Source of the DNA: Nonomuraea turcica | GTDB taxonomy: Bacteria; Actinomycetota; Actinomycetes; Streptosporangiales; Streptosporangiaceae | Assembly: GCF_030718205.1 (NCBI RefSeq) | Contig: NZ_JAUZQF010000036.1 | Span: 32,925 to 96,924, forward strand | Direction: 5' to 3' | DNA length: 64,000 bases | Shown here: piece after piece, positions 25,013 through 32,335 of the stretch | Layout: every line of letters starts with the position of its first letter | Numbering within the stretch: position 1 is the first letter of the stretch | Made by a program: the position numbers and the translations under genes | Notes under the pieces: generated by a model | What the model was told of the DNA's origin: nothing | Seen by the model: the letters and a program-made list of their open reading frames with translations, nothing else | The model's database searches: none

Positions 25013-26458
25013 ATGGGCACCGCGAACGAGAAGACCGTCAACGCCGTGGTCGTGGGCGACGTCATGCTGGACTCGTGGCTGCTCGGCTCGGCGAAACGGC
25101 TGGCCCAGGAGGCGCCAGTGCCTGTGATGAGCCTGGAGGCGACCGAGAACGCGCCGGGCGGCGCCGCCAACACGGCGGCCAACCTCGTGGCGCTCGGGGC
25201 CCGCGTCCGGCTCGTCGGCGTCGTGGGCGACGACCCTCCCGGCGACGAGCTGGTGCAGTCGCTGCGCCTGCTCGGCGTGGAGACGGACCTGCTGACCGTG
25301 CCCGGGCGGCGTACCGCGCACAAGCGGCGGCTGGTCGCCAGCGGCCAGCTCACGGCCCGCTACGACGAGGAGGACCACGACGTCCTCCCCGCGGAGGCCG
25401 AGAGCGAGCTGCTGCGGCGGGTGACGGAGGCCGTGGGCCGGGCCGACGTGGTGGTGGCCTGCGACTACGGCGGCGGCGTGTGCACGCCCGCGGTGCGCCG
25501 GGCGCTCGCCGAGGTCGCTCTGCTGGTGGTGGACGCGCACGCGGTGGCGTCGTGGCGGGAGTGCGCGCCGGCCGCGGTCCTGCCCAACTACGCCGAGGTC
25601 GTACGCCTGCTGGGCGACGAGGACGGCGAGGTGGACCGGCCGGCCTACCTGATGGAGCGCAGCGACCGGCTGCTGGAGCTGACCGGCGCCGAGATCGTGG
25701 TGACCACGCTCGACGGCGAGGGCACGCTGCTGCACAGGAGCGGCTGCCCGCCGTACCGGACCTACGCGCAGCCCGCGCCGCAGCACATGACCACGGGCGC
25801 GGGCGACACCTACACCGCGGCCTTCGCGCTCTGGCTGGCGGACGGCGCGTCACCGGAGGAGGCGGCGCAGGCGGGCCAGGCCGCGGCCGGCGTCGTCGTA
25901 CGCCGCTCGGGCACCGCCATCTGCACCCGGCACGACCTGCTGCACGCCCTGCGCCGCCGCGAGGGCGCGGTGCAGACCCCCGAGCGGCTGGCCCGGCTGC
26001 TGGACGAGCACCGGCGCAGGGGCGAGCGGGTCGTGTTCACCAACGGCTGCTTCGACGTGCTGCACCGGGGGCACGTGACCTATCTGGAGCAGGCGGGGCA
26101 GCTCGGCGACGTCCTGGTGGTGGCGGTCAACAGCGACGCGAGCGTGGCCCGGCTGAAGGGCCCGGGACGGCCGGTCAACCCGTGCGAGGACCGCATGTCG
26201 GTGCTCGCGGCGCTGAACGACGTGGACTACGTGGTCGAGTTCGACGAGGACACCCCGGAGCGGCTGCTCAGAATGATCCGCCCCGAGCTCTATGTCAAAG
26301 GCGGCGACTACACACCGGAAATGCTGGAGGAGGCGCCGCTGGTGCGCGCCCTGGGCGGCGAGGTGCGGGTGCTCGGCTACGTTCCCGACCGCTCGACCAC
26401 CGCCATCATCGGCCGCGTGAAATCGTTGCCCGAGCGACTCCTGCCGCCCGATGCGTGA
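25013..26458 (+). CDS. Bifunctional heptose-7-phosphate kinase / heptose-1-phosphate nucleotidyltransferase, HldE-like
   Basis: The product is 481 residues, matching HldE/RfaE. The PfkB-type kinase half has VVVGDVMLDSW, ENAPGGAANTAANL and the phosphate-loop TGAGDTYTAAFALWL. The nucleotidyltransferase half starts near 345 with VVFTNGCFDVLHRGHVTYL (HxGH-type site) and ends with LYVKGGDYTPE and DRSTTAIIGRVKS. In Gram-negatives it makes ADP-D-glycero-D-manno-heptose for LPS. Here it must serve another glycan or a metabolite; GmhA and GmhB partners are not in the window. Confidence 0.92.
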   Translation: MGTANEKTVNAVVVGDVMLDSWLLGSAKRLAQEAPVPVMSLEATENAPGGAANTAANLVALGARVRLVGVVGDDPPGDELVQSLRLLGVETDLLTVPGRRTAHKRRLVASGQLTARYDEEDHDVLPAEAESELLRRVTEAVGRADVVVACDYGGGVCTPAVRRALAEVALLVVDAHAVASWRECAPAAVLPNYAEVVRLLGDEDGEVDRPAYLMERSDRLLELTGAEIVVTTLDGEGTLLHRSGCPPYRTYAQPAPQHMTTGAGDTYTAAFALWLADGASPEEAAQAGQAAAGVVVRRSGTAICTRHDLLHALRRREGAVQTPERLARLLDEHRRRGERVVFTNGCFDVLHRGHVTYLEQAGQLGDVLVVAVNSDASVARLKGPGRPVNPCEDRMSVLAALNDVDYVVEFDEDTPERLLRMIRPELYVKGGDYTPEMLEEAPLVRALGGEVRVLGYVPDRSTTAIIGRVKSLPERLLPPDA

Positions 26459-26473
26459 GCAGGCGAGAGTGGC

Positions 26474-28042
26474 TTATGCCGTAAAGAGTCTCAGGGGGTT
26501 GGGCACGGGCACGCACCGCATCGCCTCTCCCGCCGCGTCCGTCCAGCGCAGCAGGAGATTGGCCTTGGCCGGAATGTGCGTGCTGGAGAGCAGTGTCCGC
26601 ACGTCCTCCGGATCGCCGTGATCCCGCCCGGCGCCTTTGAACACGGCCCTCGCCCGCGCCCACAACTCCTCCCACAGCCGCGGATGGCGCTCTGCGACCG
26701 CCCCGGCGAGCTCGTAGAGGTTGTTGGTCACCAGGCAGTAGACCAGCCGCTCCCAGCCGTAGGACGGGCTCACCAGGCCCGAGCGCGGGATCTCGGGATG
26801 CCGCTCCGCGACGACCCTGACGCCTTCGTGATCACGGTAGAGCGCCTGGGCGGGCAGGCCGTGCTCGTCCACCGCAACGAGCACGTTCTGCAAGTGGCAT
26901 TCGAGGACGACCCCGTGGCGGAGGTACGCGTGCAGAACCGGCGGCACCAGGTGCTCCAGGTACCGTTCCCACCACAGCAGCGCCCGGTCCTCATCCAGCC
27001 CGTCGAGCGGGGTGCCGGGGAAGCCCTCGCTGATCCCCGCCGCCATCAGCGCGGTCAGTCCCGGGCGCACGTGCTCGCGCAGCCCGTCCCGTACGATCAC
27101 GGCCAGCGCCTCGCCCCCGTCCCCGCCCAGCTCCGCGCTGCGGTAACCGCGGTCGCGCAGCACGGCGGGCCGGGGCACATGCTCGGGCAGGCCGTCGAAG
27201 GCGCCGTCGACCAGGTCGGCGACCGCGCGGAGCCGGCGCAGGTCGCGCAGCCACAGGCGGCGAACGTCGTTCGTGATCCGCACATCCAGGCTGAACTTGC
27301 AGAACAGGTCGAGCTCCGGCAGGTAGACCGTGCGGATCGATGCCGTCGGCACGGCCACGGCCGCCGTGGCGCCCAGGTGACGCAGCCGCCCGCCGAGCAG
27401 GCCGCCGAGCAGCTCGACCTGCCAGGGGTGCGCGGGCAGCAGCGCCACGCCATTGCCCGGGAGCGGGCCCAGCCGATCGAGCGCGCTCACCTCCCCCTCC
27501 TCCACCAGGGCCTCGGCGGGCACGCCGAGCAGCGGCAGGACGAAGCTCGCATGCGCCTCCGGCGCGTAACGCAGCCACTCCTCCGGACCCGCGCCACCGC
27601 GGGCCTTGGGCGCGGGGTGGTAGCGGTGCCCGGCGACGAGGGCCTGTTCGGAGCGCACGTACGGGTCCGCGGGCGGCGCGGCGGCCTGCCGGGCGGCCAG
27701 CAGCGCGGCCGCGACGTCCCGGCTGTGGGCGATCTCGGCGGGCAGCACGTCGTTGTCCACCCCGGTGCTCGCGCGGAGTTCCGCCGCCGCCAGCGCGATC
27801 AGGTCGTCCAGCGACACCGGCCGCCAGCCGTCGGGCGTGCGGAGCTCCGGCTCAGCCGGGAAGCGTTTGCCGTGGACTCGCAGCACGCGGCCGGTCGCGG
27901 CGAGGGCGAACGTCCCAGGATCCGGGCCCGGGCGGGCCGTTTCGCGGAGCAGGCAGTTGAGCAGCGCCGTAACCGCGAGGGCCGCGGCGACCGTCCGTGC
28001 CTCTCGCTCAGGCCCAGGGGACGAGAGCTCCGTGGATGCCAT
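26474..28042 (-). CDS. NIS siderophore synthetase, IucA/IucC family (first of a divergent pair)
   Basis: The product is 522 residues. Family signatures are GHRYHPAPKARGG near 145, the ATP-site region PAHPWQVE, FCKFSLDVRITNDVRR, VVLECHLQNVLVAVDE and the late NPLRLF. NIS synthetases join a carboxylate such as citrate or succinate derivatives to amines or alcohols using ATP. The gene is divergent from a second NIS synthetase with only 79 bases between. No amine-forming or acyltransferase gene is adjacent, so the siderophore cannot be named. Confidence 0.92.
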   Translation of the reverse strand: MASTELSSPGPEREARTVAAALAVTALLNCLLRETARPGPDPGTFALAATGRVLRVHGKRFPAEPELRTPDGWRPVSLDDLIALAAAELRASTGVDNDVLPAEIAHSRDVAAALLAARQAAAPPADPYVRSEQALVAGHRYHPAPKARGGAGPEEWLRYAPEAHASFVLPLLGVPAEALVEEGEVSALDRLGPLPGNGVALLPAHPWQVELLGGLLGGRLRHLGATAAVAVPTASIRTVYLPELDLFCKFSLDVRITNDVRRLWLRDLRRLRAVADLVDGAFDGLPEHVPRPAVLRDRGYRSAELGGDGGEALAVIVRDGLREHVRPGLTALMAAGISEGFPGTPLDGLDEDRALLWWERYLEHLVPPVLHAYLRHGVVLECHLQNVLVAVDEHGLPAQALYRDHEGVRVVAERHPEIPRSGLVSPSYGWERLVYCLVTNNLYELAGAVAERHPRLWEELWARARAVFKGAGRDHGDPEDVRTLLSSTHIPAKANLLLRWTDAAGEAMRCVPVPNPLRLFTA

Positions 28043-28065
28043 GGCGACCTTTTCTTACCATTTAT

Positions 28066-28085
28066 GCCTATTAATGCCCATAGGC
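28066..28085. promoter_or_regulatory. Inverted repeat GCCTAT-N8-ATAGGC between the two NIS synthetase genes
   Basis: The repeat is in an unusually AT-rich 79-base gap that must hold both promoters. Iron-dependent repression (IdeR/DmdR) is expected for such genes, but this repeat matches the known 19-bp iron box only loosely, so the regulator is left open. Confidence 0.45.
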
Positions 28086-28121
28086 TAGATACCCAGGATA
28101 TTTCTGGAAATAGTGTGAAAT

Positions 28122-29708
28122 ATGGGGCTGCTTGAGGAGCAGTTCGCGGCCGAGCTGGCCGTTGTACGTCCTGATCTGTCGGCGTCCTACGCCGCGGCGC
28201 TTCCGGGCGCGCGAGCCGCCGTGCTCGGTCGCCTGTGGCGCAGCCTCCTCCACGAACCCCTGCCCGGCGTGGCCGCATCCCCGGGCCAGGGGTCTCCCGG
28301 CTCTCCTGCCGGGCAGGCCGTTGTGATGTTGTCCAACGGGCGGCGGATGGCCGGGCCGGTGCGGCTGCCGTACGACCTGGGCGGCGTCCCCGCCCTGTGG
28401 CTGGACGGGCGCCCCTGGACGCACCCTGCCGACCTGCTGGCCGCGCTCCGGCTGCCCGGGGCCGGGCGGCTGGTCGAGGATCTGGACAACAGCGTCGCCT
28501 CCCTGGCTCTGTCCCGCGCGAGCGCCGCCACGCAGCCCCCGGCGGCGACCGCCACGCCGGAGCACTACGAGCAGAGTGTGGTCGACGGTCACCCTTATCA
28601 CCCGTGCTGCCGCAACCGCCCAGGTGTCTCGGTGGCCGAGCAGCTGGCGTACATGCCGGAGCACCGCCCCGTCGTCGCCCTGGACCTGGTCGCGGTGCCC
28701 GCGGCGGACTGCCTGGTCTCGGGTCCGTGGCCGGCCTCGCTCACGGACGGCGACCGGCTGCTCCTGCCCGTGCACCCCTGGCAGACCCGGCACGTGCTGC
28801 CCGACCTGGCCCTGCGGCCGTACGCGCTGGGTGCGATCCCGTCCCACCCGCTGATGTCCGTACGCACCCTCGCCCCGCTCGACGGCGGCCCGCATCTCAA
28901 GACGGCGTTCACCACCCGCATGACCTCGGACGTCAGGGACATCTCCCCCGGCTCGATCCGCGACTGCGTAGCGCTGTCCGACGTGCTCACGGACCTGTCG
29001 GCACGGCTGGGCGGCCGCCTGCACATGGCCCGCTACCTGGCCGGGGCCGCCGCCACCGCCAAGGGCGAGCTGAGCGCCGACGTGTCGGCCATGCTGCGCG
29101 AGCCGACGCCCGCCGTCACCCGAGGCGGCGTCGTGCTGCCGGTCGCGGCCGTCACCCGTGAGATGGTCCGCGACCCGGCCGAGTGGCTGGTGGTGTTCGC
29201 CCGCCTAGCGCTGGCCGGCGCTCTCGGCCTGCTGGCGCTCGGCGCGGCGCTGGAAGCGCACGGTCAGAACCTGCTGATCGTGATGGACGGAGGTCGCAGC
29301 CTGCCCACCCGCCTGGTCTACCGGGACCTGGCCGACGTCCGGCTCAGCCCCGCCAGGCTGGCGCGCAACGGGATCGAGGTCCCGCCGGTCAGCGACAGGC
29401 TGCTCAGCGACGACCCCGCCGTCCTGCACGCCAAGCTGTACGGCTCACTCGTCGGCACCACGTTCGGCAGCCTGATCTCCCTCTTCTGCGCGGGCGACCG
29501 GGCCGCCGAGTCACGGCTGTGGGCCGTCGTGGCGAGCGCCGCCAGAGAGGCGTTCGACGCGCTCCCGGACGGTCCGGACGTGCGAGCCGACCGCGACGCC
29601 CTGTTCGGCCCGCATCTCACGGTGAAGGCACTCCTGTGCGCGCAGCTGGACGGCGCGCCACCGGGCGACAGCTGGACGAAAGTGCCCAACCCGCTCTGCG
29701 CGATCTAG
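28122..29708 (+). CDS. NIS siderophore synthetase, IucA/IucC family (second of the pair)
   Basis: The product is 528 residues. It shares the family plan with its divergent neighbour: VDGHPYHPCCRNRPG, PVHPWQTRHVL, KTAFTTRMTSDVRD, ALEAHGQNLLIVMD and the C-terminal KVPNPL. Sequence similarity to the neighbour is low, so the two probably act on different steps of one siderophore rather than being a recent duplication. The ATG at 28122 has a weak ribosome binding site. Its stop shares CTAG with the convergent sialidase gene. Confidence 0.88.
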   Translation: MGLLEEQFAAELAVVRPDLSASYAAALPGARAAVLGRLWRSLLHEPLPGVAASPGQGSPGSPAGQAVVMLSNGRRMAGPVRLPYDLGGVPALWLDGRPWTHPADLLAALRLPGAGRLVEDLDNSVASLALSRASAATQPPAATATPEHYEQSVVDGHPYHPCCRNRPGVSVAEQLAYMPEHRPVVALDLVAVPAADCLVSGPWPASLTDGDRLLLPVHPWQTRHVLPDLALRPYALGAIPSHPLMSVRTLAPLDGGPHLKTAFTTRMTSDVRDISPGSIRDCVALSDVLTDLSARLGGRLHMARYLAGAAATAKGELSADVSAMLREPTPAVTRGGVVLPVAAVTREMVRDPAEWLVVFARLALAGALGLLALGAALEAHGQNLLIVMDGGRSLPTRLVYRDLADVRLSPARLARNGIEVPPVSDRLLSDDPAVLHAKLYGSLVGTTFGSLISLFCAGDRAAESRLWAVVASAAREAFDALPDGPDVRADRDALFGPHLTVKALLCAQLDGAPPGDSWTKVPNPLCAI

Positions 29709-30805
29709 GGCGCCAGCTCGGCGACGGGGATGCGGCGGAAGGCGATGCTCTCGTACGGGCCGAAGCTCCCGGTCTCGAACAGCAGGCCCACCGTGTCTGC
29801 GTCCACCCTGACCAGGTCGGAGTAGGCCGCAGGCAGCCCGGACGCGGTGTGCGCGACCCGCCAGGTGACGCCGAAGTCGTCGCTGGCGCGTACCGTCATC
29901 ATCGCCCGCGCGTCGGGCGCCGCGGGGCCCGAGAACAGCAGCACGTCCGGCGAATCGCACCACAACACGCTGCCTTCGACCACCGGGCCGACCAACGCCG
30001 CCTGAGGGCGGAACGGCTGCTCCAGCGTCTGCCCGCCGTCGGCGGAGTACGCGTCGGCCCTGGTGCCCGGGGCGGTCGAGTCGGTGCGGGTGTTGACGTA
30101 AACGCGCCCGTCGGGCAGCTCGGTGGCCGTGGTCTCGTTGACGTTGACGTAGCCGTCGGGATTGTCGTCGACGTAGCCGATGCGCCAGGTCTGGCCGCCG
30201 TCGTCGCTGAGCACCGAGTGGCCGCCGTTGTACTTGCCCTCGGTCCCGTTGTCCTGACCGCTCGGGGGCAGGGAGTGGTTGGCGGGGACGACGATCCGCC
30301 CAGTGTGCTGCCCGCGCCGCAGCTCGATCGCGTGCCCGGGCGTGGTCGCGTACCAGCGCCACTCCGGCCGCTTCGCGGTGCCGGTGATCTCGCGAGGAGC
30401 CGACCAGGTGACCCCGTCGTCCTCGCTGACCTGCACGAACACCCGCCGCCCATCGCCTGCGGACACCTGGCCGCGCCGGATCTTCTCCTCGGTGGCCGAC
30501 GGCCCTTGCCGGACGAACACCAGGACGATCCGGCCGTCGGCCAGCGCCACCGGAGCCGGGTTGCCCGCGGTGCCGCGCCGTGGCTCCGTGGCGATCACCT
30601 GCAGGGCGCCCCAGGTCTGGCCGCCGTCCGTCGAGCGCTTGAGCACCAGGTCGATGTGTCCGGAGTCGCCGCCCGAGGCGTGCCGCCCCTCCGCGAAAGC
30701 CAGCACGGTGCCTGCCCGCGTGACGACCGCCGCGGGGATCCGGTAGGTGTGGTAGCCGTCCGTGGCCCGACTGTACGGCACCGACGTGGGATAACGATCC
30801 GCCAT
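29705..30805 (-). CDS. Sialidase/neuraminidase-like BNR-repeat hydrolase (GH33), no signal peptide
   Basis: The product is 366 residues. The YRIP motif that carries the first catalytic Arg is at 21-24, followed by the GDSGHIDLVLKRS region and several Asp boxes (STDGGQTW, SEDDGVTW, SDDGGQTW, SDDFGVTW), as expected of a six-bladed sialidase. GH33 enzymes release sialic acid or related keto sugars. Most bacterial sialidases are secreted, but no leader precedes the catalytic fold here, and no later or earlier start supplies one. Confidence 0.88.
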   Translation of the reverse strand: MADRYPTSVPYSRATDGYHTYRIPAAVVTRAGTVLAFAEGRHASGGDSGHIDLVLKRSTDGGQTWGALQVIATEPRRGTAGNPAPVALADGRIVLVFVRQGPSATEEKIRRGQVSAGDGRRVFVQVSEDDGVTWSAPREITGTAKRPEWRWYATTPGHAIELRRGQHTGRIVVPANHSLPPSGQDNGTEGKYNGGHSVLSDDGGQTWRIGYVDDNPDGYVNVNETTATELPDGRVYVNTRTDSTAPGTRADAYSADGGQTLEQPFRPQAALVGPVVEGSVLWCDSPDVLLFSGPAAPDARAMMTVRASDDFGVTWRVAHTASGLPAAYSDLVRVDADTVGLLFETGSFGPYESIAFRRIPVAELAP

Positions 30806-30893
30806 GCCGGAACGCTACGGCCCGCGGGTTAACGACGTCCGACGCCCGGCCTACGTGAAGACGAATGAGGCCATCGGTGACGGAGGGACACCT

Positions 30894-30926
30894 GTGCCGC
30901 CGAGGAGTCTGGCTCCTCAGCGGCAC
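30894..30926. terminator. Hairpin terminator after sortase gene
   Basis: Fourteen-base arms GTGCCGCCGAGGAG (30894-30907) and CTCCTCAGCGGCAC (30913-30926) pair with one mismatch around a five-base loop. It is placed just downstream of the minus-strand sortase gene and upstream of the sialidase gene. Confidence 0.75.
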
Positions 30927-30938
30927 GGGGTTCCGGGG

Positions 30939-31604
30939 TCAGCCGGCGAAGACGATCACGTTGTCTTGGTAGCTGCGGCGCTGGCGGTCGAACGCGCCGC
31001 CGCAGGTGATCAGCCGGAGCTGGGTGCCTCCGCCTGAGCCGTAGACCTCCTTGTCCGGGATGCGGTTCTTCGGATAGCGGGACAGGCGGTTCACCACGAA
31101 CGTGACCGTCGTGCCGTCGGCGCGGTCGACGTGGACACGGTCGCCCTTGCGCAGCTGGCGCAGGCGGTAGAACACCGCCGGGCCGGTGGTCGAGTCGACG
31201 TGGCCCGCGATCACGGCGACGCCCTGCTCGCCTGGCTCCGGTCCCGCCTTGTTCCACCCCACGCGGTCGAACTGCTTGGGGGCGATCAGGCGGTTCCCGG
31301 CGTCGAGCCGCAGCGGGATCACCCTGGTGGAGACGCCGATGGCGGGGATGCGTAACCGCACAGGGTTGGCGACGTCGGCCCCGGGCGCGGCATCCGACGT
31401 GCCCGAGTCCGGCACCGACACCGGGCGGGTGTCCCCGGCTCGTGCCCGAGCCGCCGCCCCGTCGTCGGTTGAGGTCGCCGTCCCGTCGTGCGTTGAGGTC
31501 GCCGTCTTGTCGTGGGCGGGGCTGGCCGCCTCGTGGGGTGCCGGAGCGGCGGCGCATCCTCCGGCCGCCGCGACCAGCGCGCAGGTCGCCAGGAACGCAC
31601 GCAC
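30939..31604 (-). CDS. Class F sortase
   Basis: The product is 221 residues. A short leader ends in AGGC (Cys17), so it may be a lipoprotein rather than a single-pass membrane protein. A Thr/Asp/Ala-rich spacer leads to the sortase core: His135 in IAGHVDS, catalytic Cys201 in LITCGG and Arg210 before SYQDNVIVFA. The gene directly upstream, two bases away, encodes a repeat protein with a C-terminal membrane segment, which is the obvious substrate. Class F sortases are actinobacterial and poorly defined. Confidence 0.88.
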   Translation of the reverse strand: MRAFLATCALVAAAGGCAAAPAPHEAASPAHDKTATSTHDGTATSTDDGAAARARAGDTRPVSVPDSGTSDAAPGADVANPVRLRIPAIGVSTRVIPLRLDAGNRLIAPKQFDRVGWNKAGPEPGEQGVAVIAGHVDSTTGPAVFYRLRQLRKGDRVHVDRADGTTVTFVVNRLSRYPKNRIPDKEVYGSGGGTQLRLITCGGAFDRQRRSYQDNVIVFAG

Positions 31605-31606
31605 GG

Positions 31607-32149
31607 TCAGCTGCCCGCGAAGAAGGCGCGCCGCACCCAGTACGCCCCCACGGCCAGCAGCCCGGCGCCCGCCAGACTCAGCGGCACCACGGGAACCGAC
31701 CCGCCGTCGGTGCTCCCGCTCTCAGCGGTCCCGCCGAGACCGGTGTCCACCCCGCCTCGCGGAGCCCCATCGTCGTCATCATCGTCGTCACGCGACACGC
31801 CGCCCACGCCGGTGTCGATTCCGCCTCGCGGAGCCCCGCCGTCATCGTCATCGTCGTCGTCACGCGACGCGCCGCCGACACCGGTGTCGACCCCGCCCCG
31901 CGGTGCCCCGCCGTCATCGTCATCGTCATCGTCGTCGTCACGCGACGCGCCACCGACGCCCGTGTCGACCCCGCTTCGCGGAGGCCCGCCGTCGTCATCG
32001 TCATCGTCGTCGTCCGCGGTGGTGGTGACGTGGACGGCGGTGGGGGCGGCCGCCGCCTGGGCGCTCGTGGTCACGAAGACCGCGCTGGTCGCGCCCAGCC
32101 CGAGCGCGACCGCGATCGTGAGCAGGATCCGCCGTATTGCCTGGCCCAT
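31607..32149 (-). CDS. Secreted poly-aspartate repeat protein, probable sortase substrate
   Basis: The product is 180 residues: a Sec signal (to about residue 35), four repeats of 23-26 residues, a Ser/Gly linker, a membrane segment at about 151-170 (VPVVPLSLAGAGLLAVGAYW) and a basic tail RRAFFAGS. Each repeat is a run of 7-9 Asp followed by GGAPRGGVDTGVGG. The last DTG-containing motif precedes the membrane segment as a sorting signal would. The sortase gene follows two bases later. The Asp runs could bind calcium or other cations at the cell surface. I know of no described family with this layout. Confidence 0.8.
   Translation of the reverse strand: MGQAIRRILLTIAVALGLGATSAVFVTTSAQAAAAPTAVHVTTTADDDDDDDDGGPPRSGVDTGVGGASRDDDDDDDDDGGAPRGGVDTGVGGASRDDDDDDDGGAPRGGIDTGVGGVSRDDDDDDDGAPRGGVDTGLGGTAESGSTDGGSVPVVPLSLAGAGLLAVGAYWVRRAFFAGS
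31727..32014 (-). repeat. Four tandem poly-Asp/DTG repeats within the surface protein gene
   Basis: Asp runs of 8, 9, 7 and 7 residues begin at residues 46, 71, 97 and 121, each followed by a conserved (G/S)GVDTGVGG-type block (IDTGVGG in the third, VDTGLGG in the fourth). The DNA units are about 70-78 bases and very similar, so copy number may vary between strains. Confidence 0.8.
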
Positions 32150-32335
32150 GTGAGTCTCCTCCTGACGTCCGCCGCGGCCTCTCCGCGGCTGACCTCAGCC
32201 TCCAAGGCGGCCGTTGGGCCACTATGAGGTCGAGATGACAGGTCTCTCACCCGGCCCTACGGCGGGGCCGCGCGGTGCGAGAGAACCTTGGCGTGAAAGA
32301 GTGCGAATCACGGACGAGTGCTTCTGGAGGCAGGG

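Noticed and set aside
23849..25786. A 645-codon open frame extending the GT9 gene far upstream
   Set aside because: The extra part is the antisense of the HldE-like gene, is Arg/Pro/Gly-rich and has no domain; GT9 motifs start directly after the ATG at 24919.
28066..28085. A clear IdeR/DmdR iron box between the NIS genes
   Set aside because: The repeat GCCTAT-N8-ATAGGC has the right setting but does not match the 19-bp iron-box consensus closely enough to name it.
31727..32014. Regular repeats that could suggest a CRISPR array
   Set aside because: The units lie inside an open reading frame with signal peptide and membrane anchor, have no unique spacers and encode Asp runs and DTG blocks.
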